NCBI GenBank assembly: GCA_008828725.1 | Contig: MEHQ01001731.1 | Span: 181,533 to 245,532 of the forward strand | Direction of reading: 5' to 3' | Source of the DNA: Saccharina japonica | Taxonomy: Eukaryota > Sar > Phaeophyceae > Laminariales > Laminariaceae | DNA: 64,000 bases | Part shown: one piece after another, positions 1-8,999 of the stretch | Layout of the letters: each line of letters starts with the position of its first letter | Position numbering within the stretch: position 1 is the stretch's first letter | The notes under the pieces: model-generated | Told to the model about the DNA's origin: nothing | The model's database searches: none | What the model saw: only the letters and a program-made list of their open reading frames with translations | Made by a program: the position numbers and the translations under genes

Positions 1-427
1 TGCTGTGGCGATACATGCAACAACCAGGGTGCAGGGGACGCGCGTCACCTATGCCCCCCACACCTCACGGCGCTTGCTTCGCGCTTGGTGCTAGCAATGT
101 CTGCCTGGTCGGTGACAACCCGACATGCTCCGTCCCGGCATTCTAGGGATGCGAGGGTCTAGGGTCATACGACTACGGCCATGCATGAATATCGAGTACC
201 CACACACACACTCGTGGTATTTTGCATATAAAAACCTACCTGGTATTCGTAAATTTGTGTTTTCTGCTTGAACTATTCCTGAAAACAAAATGCCATACTT
301 CTGTTGATGCGGGGATATCCTCTCCGCAATAGGGCGCGACTTCTGTTGTGGCAATACATGCAGCAATCAGGGTGCAGGGGACGCGCGTCCCCTATCCCCC
401 CCCCGTCCCCCCTCCGCTCCGCCTCAC
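1..427. other. Non-coding repeat-bearing left edge
   Basis: No exon is supported here. Positions 1-56 and 346-408 are imperfect direct repeats sharing GCAGGGGACGCGCGT. Positions 60-200 are a reverse-oriented fragment of the dispersed RA repeat (compare 26573-27095). The minus-strand gene whose exon ends at 428 must continue through this stretch as intron or beyond the window edge. Confidence 0.6.
60..200 (-). repeat. RA dispersed repeat, partial
   Basis: Read on the minus strand this matches the start of the RA unit at 26573: the ACTCAT..GGCCGTAGTCATA..GACC..CGCATCCC..GGGACGG order, then the TGTCTGCCTGG and CGTGAGG blocks. The copy is truncated and diverged. Confidence 0.7.
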
Positions 428-560
428 CTGAAGGCGGTCTTCAGCGGCGGCAAGCTTCACCCGCAGCGCCTCCCGCTGCTGTTCGATGAGCGTCACATCC
501 ACGCACTGCTGCGGCTCCTTCTGCTGTTCGGCCGCAGCGTCGCCCGACCGGTCCTCGGGC
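428..560 (-). CDS. Internal exon of a coiled-coil protein gene
   Basis: A 133-nt minus-strand exon candidate. The acceptor is CTCGCGCAG just above 560 and the donor CAG/GTGAGG just below 428. It gives one base plus 44 codons of acidic, glutamine- and alanine-rich helix-forming sequence, including the stretch VDVTLIEQQREALRVKLAAA, typical of a coiled coil. Its leading phase fits the end of the candidate exon at 1429-1484 (AC + G makes a Thr codon). The exon ends in phase 0, so the next coding exon lies to the left of the window. No family is recognised. GC content and codon use resemble the secure exons of the window, unlike the A-rich DNA just above it. Confidence 0.55.
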
Positions 561-640
561 CTGCGCGAGGCCGATATACGCGACGCACGCGATACGCGGG
601 TGTTTTGCTCGAATGGGTACTACGAGTATACGATTTCCGA

Positions 641-760
641 AAAAAGGAAACGAGAAAAAAAACGAGAACAAAAGGGGGAAAAAAATGAAAAAAATGAAGA
701 AAAAAAAAACGAAAAAAAACGAAAAAAACAACGAAAAAACTGATACGATGATAACTCGAA
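641..760 (+). repeat. Purine-rich low-complexity tract
   Basis: About 120 bases almost wholly A and G (GAAAAAA-type runs). It creates lysine- or phenylalanine-rich open frames on the two strands that should not be read as genes. It lies in the intron between the two coiled-coil exons. Confidence 0.85.
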
Positions 761-966
761 TATTCAAACCGGAGCCGCAGCTATATACGCAAAGCTGACT
801 CACGAGTACGATACCACTGTAGTTACGACTTTCAATAGGGAAGGAGCACGAGAAAGAAGGCCGAAGATAAAAAAATAAATGGGATGGAGAAAAAAATTGA
901 AGAAAAAAAAGCATGCCAACAACCCAATACAAGCATTAACACTAACGTTGGCACCAACACCAACAC

Positions 967-1109
967 TATTACAGGGGACCATAGTAAATACTAGTAAATA
1001 GGACTACGGTACACACAATATATATATTATATATATTATATATATTTCCCTGTTTTTACCATCCATAATAACAACATTTGGTCCTATTTACTATGGCCCT
1101 CCGTAATAA
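967..1109. mobile_element. M1 MITE-like element
   Basis: Inverted ends built on ACCATAGTAAATA / TATTTACTATGG. Internal sequence includes ACAACATTTGGTCC and, in this copy, an AT-dinucleotide run at 1020-1046. The same layout recurs at 11203, 40254, 42031, 44829 and 57449. Confidence 0.75.
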
Positions 1110-1428
1110 CACAAACCCGAACCCTCAACACTTATATACCAGTACACACCATTAACACCACTAAACACTACGCGTAACAAACTACTAACACCAGCATTAA
1201 GGTCGCGGGTCGATTTTGTTCCCCCCTCCCATCCCCCATCCCCTCTTTTTTCATTTTTTTGTAATACGTACGTACACAAATACGTAAAGGTTTTTGGAGT
1301 GGGCGTTATTTCCCCTAATCCCCGGCAATGTTTTGTTTTTCAAGGTTTTTAGAAATGGGCTCTAACACAAAAAAACACCAACACAAAACGTCAAGACCGC
1401 ATGCCGCCCAGTTGCCCCCTATACTTAC

Positions 1429-1484
1429 GTGCTCTCCGGAACGCTTTCAGCCGCACCTCCGCCGGTCGCGACACCCACATCCTC
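1429..1484 (-). CDS. Exon of the same coiled-coil gene (possibly first exon)
   Basis: The minus-strand donor is a consensus GTAAGT directly below 1429. With an acceptor GCGGCAG above 1484 the exon is 18 codons plus 2 bases, rich in Glu, Gly, Ala and Ser, and its phase matches exon 428-560. The frame also stays open upstream to an ATG at 1619. That reading would make this the first exon, with a hydrophobic leucine/cysteine stretch that could be a signal peptide, but the stretch is encoded by a short tandem repeat (1498-1544). I prefer the spliced reading but cannot decide. Confidence 0.4.
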
Positions 1485-1497
1485 CTGCCGCGCCGAG

Positions 1498-1544
1498 CAC
1501 GAAGCAAGCAAGCACGAAGCAAGCAAGCACAAAGCAAGCAAGCC
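1498..1544. repeat. Short tandem repeat (GCAAGCAAGCAC type)
   Basis: About two and a half copies of an 18-base unit with the core GAAGCAAGCAAGCAC. Similar CAAG-based arrays occur at 27849-27925 and 50330-50400. Confidence 0.8.
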
Positions 1545-1559
1545 GAATTCGGAATTCGG

Positions 1560-1965
1560 ACATCGGGAAGAGGGAGGGTGGGTGGGCTCGCGCGTCAAGC
1601 AGGCGATGGTGGTCGGCATTGGGAGGCGAGGCCGATGGAGGTAGCGGAGGGATGCGTCCGGGCGAGAGAGGGGGGAGCTTGAGCGCTACAGGGAGCGGAT
1701 GCGGAGCTGGGAGGGAGGGAGGGAGGGAAGGCGCAGCCGGCACGCCGTGAGAGGAGGGCATGGACAGAGCGGTTAATGGGGCGCGCGGCCGATCGGCAAT
1801 CCTGAACATCCGGTCCGAATCGAGGTGAGCGCCGGGCGCGTGGTCGAGCACGGGGGGTGGTGAGCGAGAGGAGGGAGCCCCGGATGGCACGTGCAGGCCG
1901 GCAATGCGCCATGGGGGCCGCGAGCGGGGGACGGGCCGGGCGGTCAGGGCGGGGCGGGGGGCGGT
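1560..1965. promoter_or_regulatory. GC-rich island, possible promoter region
   Basis: Strongly G-rich on the plus strand and CpG-rich, with GGGA tandem runs near 1711-1728, unlike the surrounding AT-richer DNA. It lies immediately upstream of the minus-strand coiled-coil gene and contains a candidate plus-strand first exon at 1760-1824. A shared promoter region is inferred from position only. Confidence 0.35.
1760..1824 (+). CDS. Candidate first exon, plus strand
   Basis: An ATG at 1760 opens 21 codons (MDRAVNGARGRSAILNIRSE and one more) plus 2 bases, ending at a good donor, GAG/GTGAGC, at 1825. No downstream partner exon was found because the RA repeat starts about 140 bases later. Product unknown. 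Chance occurrence in GC-rich DNA is possible. Confidence 0.25.
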
Positions 1966-1967
1966 TG

Positions 1968-2590
1968 CTACTCATGTTGTCTTGCCACCGGCCGTAGTCA
2001 TATTGACCATAGACCCCTCGCCCATCTCTCTACAACTGCCAGGACGCGAGGCCGTTGGCGTTTTTCACCCAAACCAGGCCAGACATTGCTCTGTCACAAG
2101 CTGCGAAAACGCCGATGACGTGCTATTCTGGGCGCCCAGGCTCGCCATCGGAGCGCCGTGTAGACTGCCATCCTGCCTAACATGAATCCGCCTCTGAGGC
2201 GGATCTTGCATCTCATGGACGACAGCTTCAATGAGCTTAATTTAATTTTCCTTCGCGGTGTGCTCTACTCCGGAGCACCAGCAATGGGCTATCACTATGT
2301 TAACTGCCTCCGCGGACGCCTTCTACCATTATTAACACTACGGTGCATACGACCATATCCCCTTTCAGCTGCGGAACAAAGCCGTTCTCTACCCCCGCTC
2401 ACAAATATCTACTCGACCGCCCAGTTTTGCCCCGTGCACGCCCAAAAAAAATTTAACATAAAAAACGGCCACCCATGCGTTGTCTAGCCTCACGCCCATG
2501 CGAGTGCGCAGTGTTTTTACAGCGTCGTTTGCCATACCCGACGCCCAACTCCAACCGTATACCAATATATCATATTATTTAATATGCACA
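1968..2590 (+). repeat. RA dispersed repeat, long copy
   Basis: Runs parallel to 26573-27095 over its whole length. Shared blocks include GCCGTAGTCATA, CCGCCTCTGAGGCGG, GGACGACAGCTTCAATGAG, TAACTGCCTC, GGACGCCTT and the ACAGCGTCGTT end. This copy carries many small insertions relative to the other. No long coding frame is shared, so it looks like a non-autonomous or decayed element. Confidence 0.8.
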
Positions 2591-3591
2591 CGGCAGGAGG
2601 CGCGGGCGGTGGGGGGGGGGGGGGATTCGAAATTCGGACATCGGACATCGGGGAGAGGGAGGGTGAGAGAAAGGGGTGGAGGGAGGGATGGAGAGAGGGT
2701 TACAAAGAGTTATCGGAGTGAACGATAGGAAAAACAGGAGAGTTTGTATCTACTATTAATATCTACTTTCTACCATCTACGTCAACAGCAGCTTAATCTC
2801 TCTCGCTCGTGCTACAGTAGTTTCCACTATCTCCTATCCACAGGCTGGCCCTGGCAGGGGGGGGGGGCACGACACAACTACTACCGCCATCCGGATGGTA
2901 GCTTAACCACACATTCGATTTTATTTTATTTTTTGCTCGCTATGCTGGGCTGTGGCCGACCCTCGATTTTGGTGGGGCTTGGGGTCAGTCTACTTCGTGG
3001 GCCCTACCGGCGGCTAACTAAATACCCAGGGACGGCTCGCTTCAGGTCCAAAAGGGACCAGATCGGGGTAGGATCAGCGTTGACCAATGAAACGTGCCGA
3101 AACGTCAGTATTTGACCAATGAACGAGCAGTTCTGAACAAGTGGTAAACTTTACTGGCCATCTATGCCCCGCGCAGCATCTCTCGTTCACAACGCCGGGA
3201 GGAGTCCGTTTCCTAAAACCAAAAAAGCGGGGACCAGGGGACCGGGCACCGGAATTAATTTTTACTATTTTGTGTTACACCGTATTTGGCGAATGGTTGG
3301 CGTACGGTAAGTTAGGGTCCGGATTTATGTGGCTCCGGGGTTTCCATTTCTTGGGCGGCGTTTGCAATGCGCGGAAAAGGCGGGCCGGCCGGCCGGCCCG
3401 GCGCCCAAATACGCTGGAGTATTGTCATTTCTGCCTGGAAAAACAAAACGAAAAAACATCAAAGTATTTACTCGTACTCGTACGTACTATAATATATGAT
3501 ATTCTGAAACAATAGTACCCAATTGATACTCGAATCGAGGCCCAGTTTGTCTTCCCTCGGAAATTTCTCGGAAATTGCATACAGACAGTAC
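2591..3591. other. Stretch without recognised gene
   Basis: Contains a G12 run near 2610 and GGCCGGCC near 3387. Open frames here lack family similarity and splice support. Nothing else is recognised. Confidence 0.5.
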
Positions 3592-3670
3592 CATTCTGGA
3601 CCGGAATATAAGGACCGTTTGTATAGTAACATCTAATCGAAATGCTCCTTACAGTTTCGGGTGATAGTGG
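3592..3670. mobile_element. M3 MITE-like hairpin
   Basis: Short element with inverted ends of the type GGAATATAAGGACCGTTTG and CTCCTTACAGTTTCGGGTGA, bounded by GTAC-rich flanks. Same family as 6036, 6350, 7752, 11350, 31764, 34655 and 57595. Confidence 0.65.
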
Positions 3671-3969
3671 TACGTACGTGAGCGGATCGGCCGTACCCGT
3701 TCGTTGCCTCTGCTTTGACGACGCAGCAACACCAACCGGAAGGGGTATGGTTATAGAGTAGTGGACGGAGCTTGATAGCGAATTTTCCTCAGGTATCTAT
3801 ATAGGCACTCTGGTTGGCTGAGGGTATATTATACGCGGCTCAATCAACTTGGAGTCTTTCCCAGCCACAGCATCCCGAGTAAACCTAGAGTCTTTCCAAG
3901 CACAGCATGCAAGCCGGCCGAGTCAACCTAGAGTCTCACCAAGTACAGCATCCCAGCACTGACCACTGG

Positions 3970-4003
3970 CATAGGGTTCGGGTTCGGGTTAGGGTTCGGG
4001 TCG
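3970..4003 (+). repeat. Telomere-like interstitial repeat
   Basis: Five consecutive hexamer-like units alternating GGGTTC and GGGTTA. The TTAGGG type is the common telomere repeat of many eukaryotes, and here it is degenerate. Confidence 0.6.
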
Positions 4004-4639
4004 GAGGGTCGGCTTTAGGCGCCAAGCACAAAACCTCCTTTAGAGATTCACTATCAAAGTGTGTCCACCCCTCATGGTTATACTACATAACGTGTGAGAA
4101 GCGAAGTTATACCGGTACAAACTAAACTAATAAACTGCGAGTAGACTGAAAAACTGCTGCACTAATGTTAGTAGTACAGCAATGGGTACCCCGACTTAAG
4201 AGAGCTGTGGTCCAGGCCAAAAACAGCTCTCTTAACTATTAATAGCTTCCTCTCTTATCCACAGTGAGAAATATATAGGTTTAGTGTACGCGGGTCCAGC
4301 CGATTCGGTCTCTCTTAACTGTACTATTCTCTTATATAGGGTACCCTCTCTGAAGTCGGGGTACCCACTGTAGCGAAATGATATATATATACGATAAGCG
4401 ACGGGTTTGTTTTATGTACGGTAAAAAAAAAACCGGTAATGTAGCCTCGTATATATGATACCTAAAGCAGGTACATTGTGGTGAAAAATCCCCGCGGTGT
4501 TACACGTATATACCTGGCATGTACGTAGACTATGCGGTTTGATTGTTGAGTGCGGTGTCGTGGTTACTTTCGAGGCGTATACACCCTGTTTGGATAATGA
4601 CTCGTACATACCTGTAGTAATTGGTGAATCTTTTACCAG

Positions 4640-4775
4640 CTCGTACATGATCTAGATCATCATCTGTACTTCGATGCAGACCCTGTACCACCTCTCACAA
4701 CGGCAGGCGAGGAACTAGATGATCTAGAGTATCTATCTGTAGATGATCTATCTGTACACCGATCAGTCCGAGGGG
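4640..4775 (+). repeat. GATC-rich dispersed repeat, partial
   Basis: Shares CAGACCCTG..CTCTCACAACGGCAGG..GAGGAAC and GATGATCTA..CTGT blocks with 49060-49215 and 55180-55290. No coding capacity. Confidence 0.6.
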
Positions 4776-4819
4776 TGGAATTCTATACCAGCCAGCAGCT
4801 TAGGGGTCGGAAACCCTCA

Positions 4820-4911
4820 AAACCCCCTAAGAACTGGTCCCACACGTTCTTGGCGACAAATTACTCGGAAGTAGTGTGGGGTAAGTTATGCACATCTGAA
4901 AGAGGGTTAAA
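4820..4911 (+). mobile_element. M5 short dispersed element
   Basis: AACCCCCTAAGAACTGGTCC at the left, GTAGTGTGGGG in the middle and GAGGGTTAA at the right. This is a diverged copy of the M5 consensus seen best at 38865 and 47514. Confidence 0.65.
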
Positions 4912-5224
4912 TCAACACATGGCGTTGGCGGCAGGACTTGGGTTTTGGAACCGTGAGGTCGTGTGAGGTCGGTTGTCACCAATCCTCACCGTGCCCTTCT
5001 TCATCGCACGTGCAAATACTGAACACGCGCGCCTCATAAACGGAAAACTACTACTGTGTTGACTTGGGGAGGACAGGATCAAACTTATTGCTGTACAAGT
5101 GAGTACTCGTGCGTACCCAGTCACTTGCTTACACACTTCCTATTAATAAAAATTGTGTCAATACCGTACGAGTACCGGTATGCAGTTTTGTGCAGCAAGT
5201 ATACATGATATTTCGTTTACCAGT

Positions 5225-5365
5225 ACGAGTATCTATCCTGGAACAGGAATATACCGGTATTCATAGTGTGTGTTGTCTTCACATTGAGAACTCGTTCTTT
5301 CTACCCAACTACATCGGTACACCCAGTGTCTGTCCTGATTCTTAATCCTAGAGAGATACAAATTC
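5225..5365 (-). repeat. M6 element, partial
   Basis: Read on the minus strand: ATCTCTCTAGGATTAAGAAT, then GACACTGGGTGT and a TGTGAAGA end. A diverged member of the family best seen at 47828-48048. Confidence 0.55.
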
Positions 5366-5655
5366 TGTGGTCACAGACTATGTGAGGCAGAGAAAAAGAA
5401 AAAAAAAAAACGTAGAAAACTCTACTTTTACCCTGCTGTAGCTCTACATATACTACCAGTTACCAGTAACCAGGAACCAGGTAAAGGAGCAAAGGAGTAC
5501 CAGGTGTACCTGATGTTACAGCCCCGTGTATGATACAAGCCGGTTCAATCCCTGCGCACCGCAACCCCCCCACCAGCTGTATACTTGCACGTACGTGCTG
5601 TGGGCTGTTAGATCTGCACGTACTTTTGCACCATCATTTTTGCACCATATTTACC

Positions 5656-5735
5656 CTTGCTCCCACCCGGACCTGATCCCACCCGGACCTGATCCCACCC
5701 GGATCTGATCCCATTTGGCACCCTGCTCCCACCCA
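5656..5735 (+). repeat. 16-bp tandem repeat
   Basis: About four copies of CCCACCCGGACCTGAT with end variants. The same unit appears in weaker form near 7600-7640. Confidence 0.8.
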
Positions 5736-6035
5736 CAAGGTGCAGAAATATAATCAGCCCTCCGCAGGGGACGCCGGAGGCCCACCTGGCACCTCGATCC
5801 CATTTGGTACCCATGTAGGCCATACATATCTACAACAACTCCTGCTATACATATAACCGTATTGAATGTACGTGCAGATTCGTTAGACTCGCACGTACGT
5901 GCAAGTTCTCCGGAGCCGCAACCCCCTCCCGCCGCCGTCAAGCAAGCAAGCAAGACGCTACACTAGACACACAAAACCTCACGCGGAAAGTCTGACACAA
6001 CTTCAACTTTCCAACCTTCGTTGGTACATAATACC

Positions 6036-6123
6036 AGGTTCCATTCTGGGCGGAAATATAAGGACAATTTGTACATCAATATAAAGACCAAGCGGTCCTT
6101 ATATTGAGGCCCAGAGTGGTATA
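6036..6123. mobile_element. M3 MITE-like hairpin
   Basis: GGAAATATAAGGACAATTTG on the left and AAGCGGTCCTTATATTG on the right form the inverted ends; CAGAGTGGTA closes the right side. Confidence 0.7.
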
Positions 6124-6349
6124 TACTAACTATCACAACCTAATATTTTTGACCTTCGCACAATTTGCGAATCTCGGATCGGCAAATAACGAATTTGAGC
6201 GGGTGGGCGGTGGGCTCTTTCCTGCCCCAGGGAGAGTTTCCAGTGGCCAGGTATTTTTTTACCGGTATCATACATAGTTGCCCGCTTGAGAGGGTTCTGC
6301 ACTTCTGCCCCCCCTCTCCCCCCCCTCGTACTGCGTACCACTATTTACT

Positions 6350-6430
6350 ACGTCCGGAAAATTAAGGACCGTTTCGTTACTATCATTACTATTCAATCGT
6401 TCCTTATATTTCGGACAGAGTGGTGGTACA
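6350..6430. mobile_element. M3 MITE-like hairpin
   Basis: CGTCCGGAAAATTAAGGACC and GTTCCTTATATTTCGGACAG are inverted ends about 30 bases apart, ending in AGAGTGGTGGTA. Confidence 0.7.
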
Positions 6431-6550
6431 GGTAGGTGTAGTGTGTGTGCCGTGAAAAATCCCGAAACGTCACTATTTTGACCAATGAATGAGCGTCTTC
6501 AAAAGCCTTCGTACGACCAGTAAGTGGTAAGCTCTCGTACTCGTACAAAG

Positions 6551-6734
6551 CAGTACGGGAAAACTACATAATAAGAAACAGGCCAAGAAGAAAGCTAGAC
6601 TGATACGTAGAGGAACATAAGAAATCCGAGAGTCGTTGTCTTGAAAATAGTGTGGAAAGCACCCTCTCTCGAAATAAGAAACCCAGCCTGAGCCAGCGTT
6701 CCTGTTTCTTACTGTATAGGTGCCCTGTACTGTA
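6551..6734. mobile_element. M2 MITE-like element
   Basis: Ends CAGTACGGGAAA..AATAAGAAACAGG and CCTGTTTCTTA..GTGCCCTGTACTG are inverted relative to each other. The interior carries GAGAGTCGTTGTCTTGAAAA, shared with copies at 39202 and 41550. Confidence 0.75.
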
Positions 6735-7134
6735 TGTATACCTGGTGCATATCATGCATACTTGACTGCTTTATTCGGGGTTCAGATCTATCAACAGTAG
6801 TAGATCTTGCACATACATATTTCCGCGGGCGTCCCTTGTGTCGCACGCTCGGATGCGACTCCACCTCGACATGTTCTCCCGGTAATTACCGTCCGTATAC
6901 GTATATGTACGACGTATGATACTTCGTACATACATTCGTACCAGGGTAGTAATATTAATAGTACTGCTGTAGTCGCGTCCAAAGTCCATGTTTGACATGG
7001 GAGCATGCCTTGCGCTGCATTTTGGCTGCGAGGCTACCGGTATTTCAGTCTGCTGCGGAGCAGTACGAGTATCAGTACGTTCACAACACCGCCCACAAAC
7101 TTAAACTTGTAACGATGATGCTGCTCGTATAAAT
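6735..7134. other. Stretch without recognised gene
   Basis: GTAC-rich, moderately AT-rich DNA with no supported exon and no recognised repeat member. Confidence 0.5.
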
Positions 7135-7139
7135 ATGTA

Positions 7140-7223
7140 CCGCTGCACTGCTGCTGTTGCTGCTGCCGCTGCTGCTGTTGTTGCTGCTGCCGCCGCTGCT
7201 GCTGCTGCTGCTGCTGCTGCCGC

Positions 7224-7278
<55 letters not shown>

Positions 7279-7300
7279 ATGCTGCTGCTATGCTGCTACT
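7140..7300 (+). repeat. CTG trinucleotide repeat tract
   Basis: About 160 bases of CTG units with CCG and TTG interruptions; the longest pure run is near 7226-7263. It gives poly-Leu, poly-Ala or poly-Cys frames on the plus strand. Coding use is not supported by flanking splice sites. Confidence 0.9.
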
Positions 7301-7751
7301 GCTGCTTTTCATGTGGTGTTGTGTTACGAGAGTCTGTTGTCAAGCCGCAAGCCGAATATGTACGGCGTACGACGGGTACTGATTGCTGCTTGTTGCTTCT
7401 GCTTGCTGTATGGAGTCATCGCCTCGAGTTTGTGATACCAGGTACCAGGTATGCCGGTATGATACCGCGGAAACCTAATGATCGTTGGCATATAAATAGC
7501 AGTACCTAACGGTCATTACATTTCCGTCCATATGGCGGTATGCCAGTATACAACAACAAACTTTTACTTTTACTTTGCACCGCCATGCTCCCGCTTGGTA
7601 CCCTGATCCCACCCAGACCTGACCCCACCACCCGGACGTGAGCCCTCCAAGCTCCAAACTGACCCTCTGCTCCAGTCTAAACCTACTTACGACTATCTCC
7701 GAGAGAGCACCCGGTTCCCGACACTTGTCCGCGGTTCTTCCGTTCTCAAGT

Positions 7752-7846
7752 ACAAGGTGCCAATATGTCCGAACATATAAGGTACGTTTTATTTTTAACA
7801 TGAAGATCAAAACACTCCTTATATTTCCGGACCGAGTGGTATTCAA
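7752..7846. mobile_element. M3 MITE-like hairpin
   Basis: Left end AACATATAAGGTACG, right end CTCCTTATATTTCCGGACCG followed by AGTGGTA. Same family as the other M3 copies. Confidence 0.65.
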
Positions 7847-8002
7847 CAGAGCTCTACAGAGACAAGAGTCTGGATTGGCAGCAGTGGGAGACACGCGGAC
7901 GGTAACTCAGCAGACACGTGTCTCTCGGTGATACCGCAGCCACAAGCCTCTCGCTCGCGCGAGAACTGCCTCTGCTGCCGGAAAACGTGTATCTCTCCGC
8001 AC

Positions 8003-8218
8003 CTGCTGCTGTTGCTGCTTCTGGGGCAAGGAGTCGACCACTTCCATCTCTCCCAAAGCATCGACCGCTACGGTCCGCTGGGCTCCATCGCTAGCGGCTG
8101 CAGCATCATCTCCCAGAGCAACATGGCTTTGCCCGACCAGCAGCACCACCAGGAGCAGAGAGAGAAGCAGCGCACGATGGAACCGCGAGCTCTGGCACCT
8201 CGGCAAGAAGATAGCCAT
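8003..8218 (-). CDS. First exon of a secreted or membrane protein
   Basis: The minus-strand ATG at 8218 opens 72 codons ending at a donor CAG/GTGCGG. Residues 1-35 read as a signal peptide: a short basic region (RFHR), the hydrophobic core ALLLSLLLVVLLVG, and a small-residue cleavage-type region VALG before DDAAAA. The rest is acidic, then reaches a poly-Gln stretch. The exon ends in phase 0. No second exon was identified, and the DNA below it is M3 elements and the CTG tract. It starts about 570 bases from the plus-strand WW gene exon, head to head. The frame continues past the donor without a signature, so the exon end is inferred. Family not recognised. Confidence 0.5.
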
Positions 8219-8784
8219 CCTGTCTGTTCTAGGGTGGGTCAGTGCTTGTCGCCAGCTCTCTGGTAAAGCGGAGCGGAGCAGAACTTCTCCCAGTCTCTGT
8301 TCCACACCAGAAGCGGCTTTTTTCTCGCGGTTCCGCCGCTCTATTTTTCTCAGGGGGGGGATACTAAGGTATGCACCCCTCCCTGTTTGTGGCCAATATT
8401 GGGTCTCCAGTACTCCTTGTGTCGTTGTTCGTTGTTCGTCGTACTCGTACGGGGGTCCTCCTGCTCCTGTACTTTATGGGTTGCGACATGCACCGCACGA
8501 ACGCTCACGACTCACGACCCAGACACACGTCGATGCCCGGTGCCGCGTACTCGTACGAAGGTACAATAACGTACAGCACGCACTCGTACGATACGAGAAA
8601 GAGAATAGAGAGAACAGGGATTTATTCGGCCAAAGAGTCCTTCGGTCGAATCTATTCGACAAAAAAAATGGCGTTACAAAAAAGAAACAATCGACGAAGA
8701 AGATGAGTCGACGGTCGGTGGATCCCAGTCTTCAGGGTCCCACAGGCACGCTTCCACCCTCTGGGCTTTGGACTACTACTACAG

Positions 8785-8999
8785 CACGTAGTAGTACTCT
8801 GGACACCAGCGCCCGAGTGCTTCACGGCGGTGTTCGAGATGCACTTGGAAAGGCCCGCCCGCAGAAGGGGAAGGGAGCCGCCAAAACCAGAACCGACGAA
8901 GCAGTTGTTAGCCGTGACGGCGGGAGCGGGGCCATCCGACGACGACCAACGGGAAGGCTGGCAGCTGCACTACTCTTCGAACGGTCTACCCTTCTACCA
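8785..8999 (+). CDS. WW gene, first visible exon
   Basis: The acceptor CTACTACAG ends at 8784; an in-frame TGA at 8770 shows the frame cannot extend left. The exon has 71 codons plus 2 bases, ends in the first half of the WW domain (EGWQLHYSSNGLPFY), and has donor GTGCGT at 9000. A longer frame overlaps it in another phase but carries no domain. Confidence 0.6.

Noticed and set aside
7135..7509. Poly-Ala/poly-Leu protein frame
   Set aside because: Translation of the CTG repeat tract, without splice or domain support.
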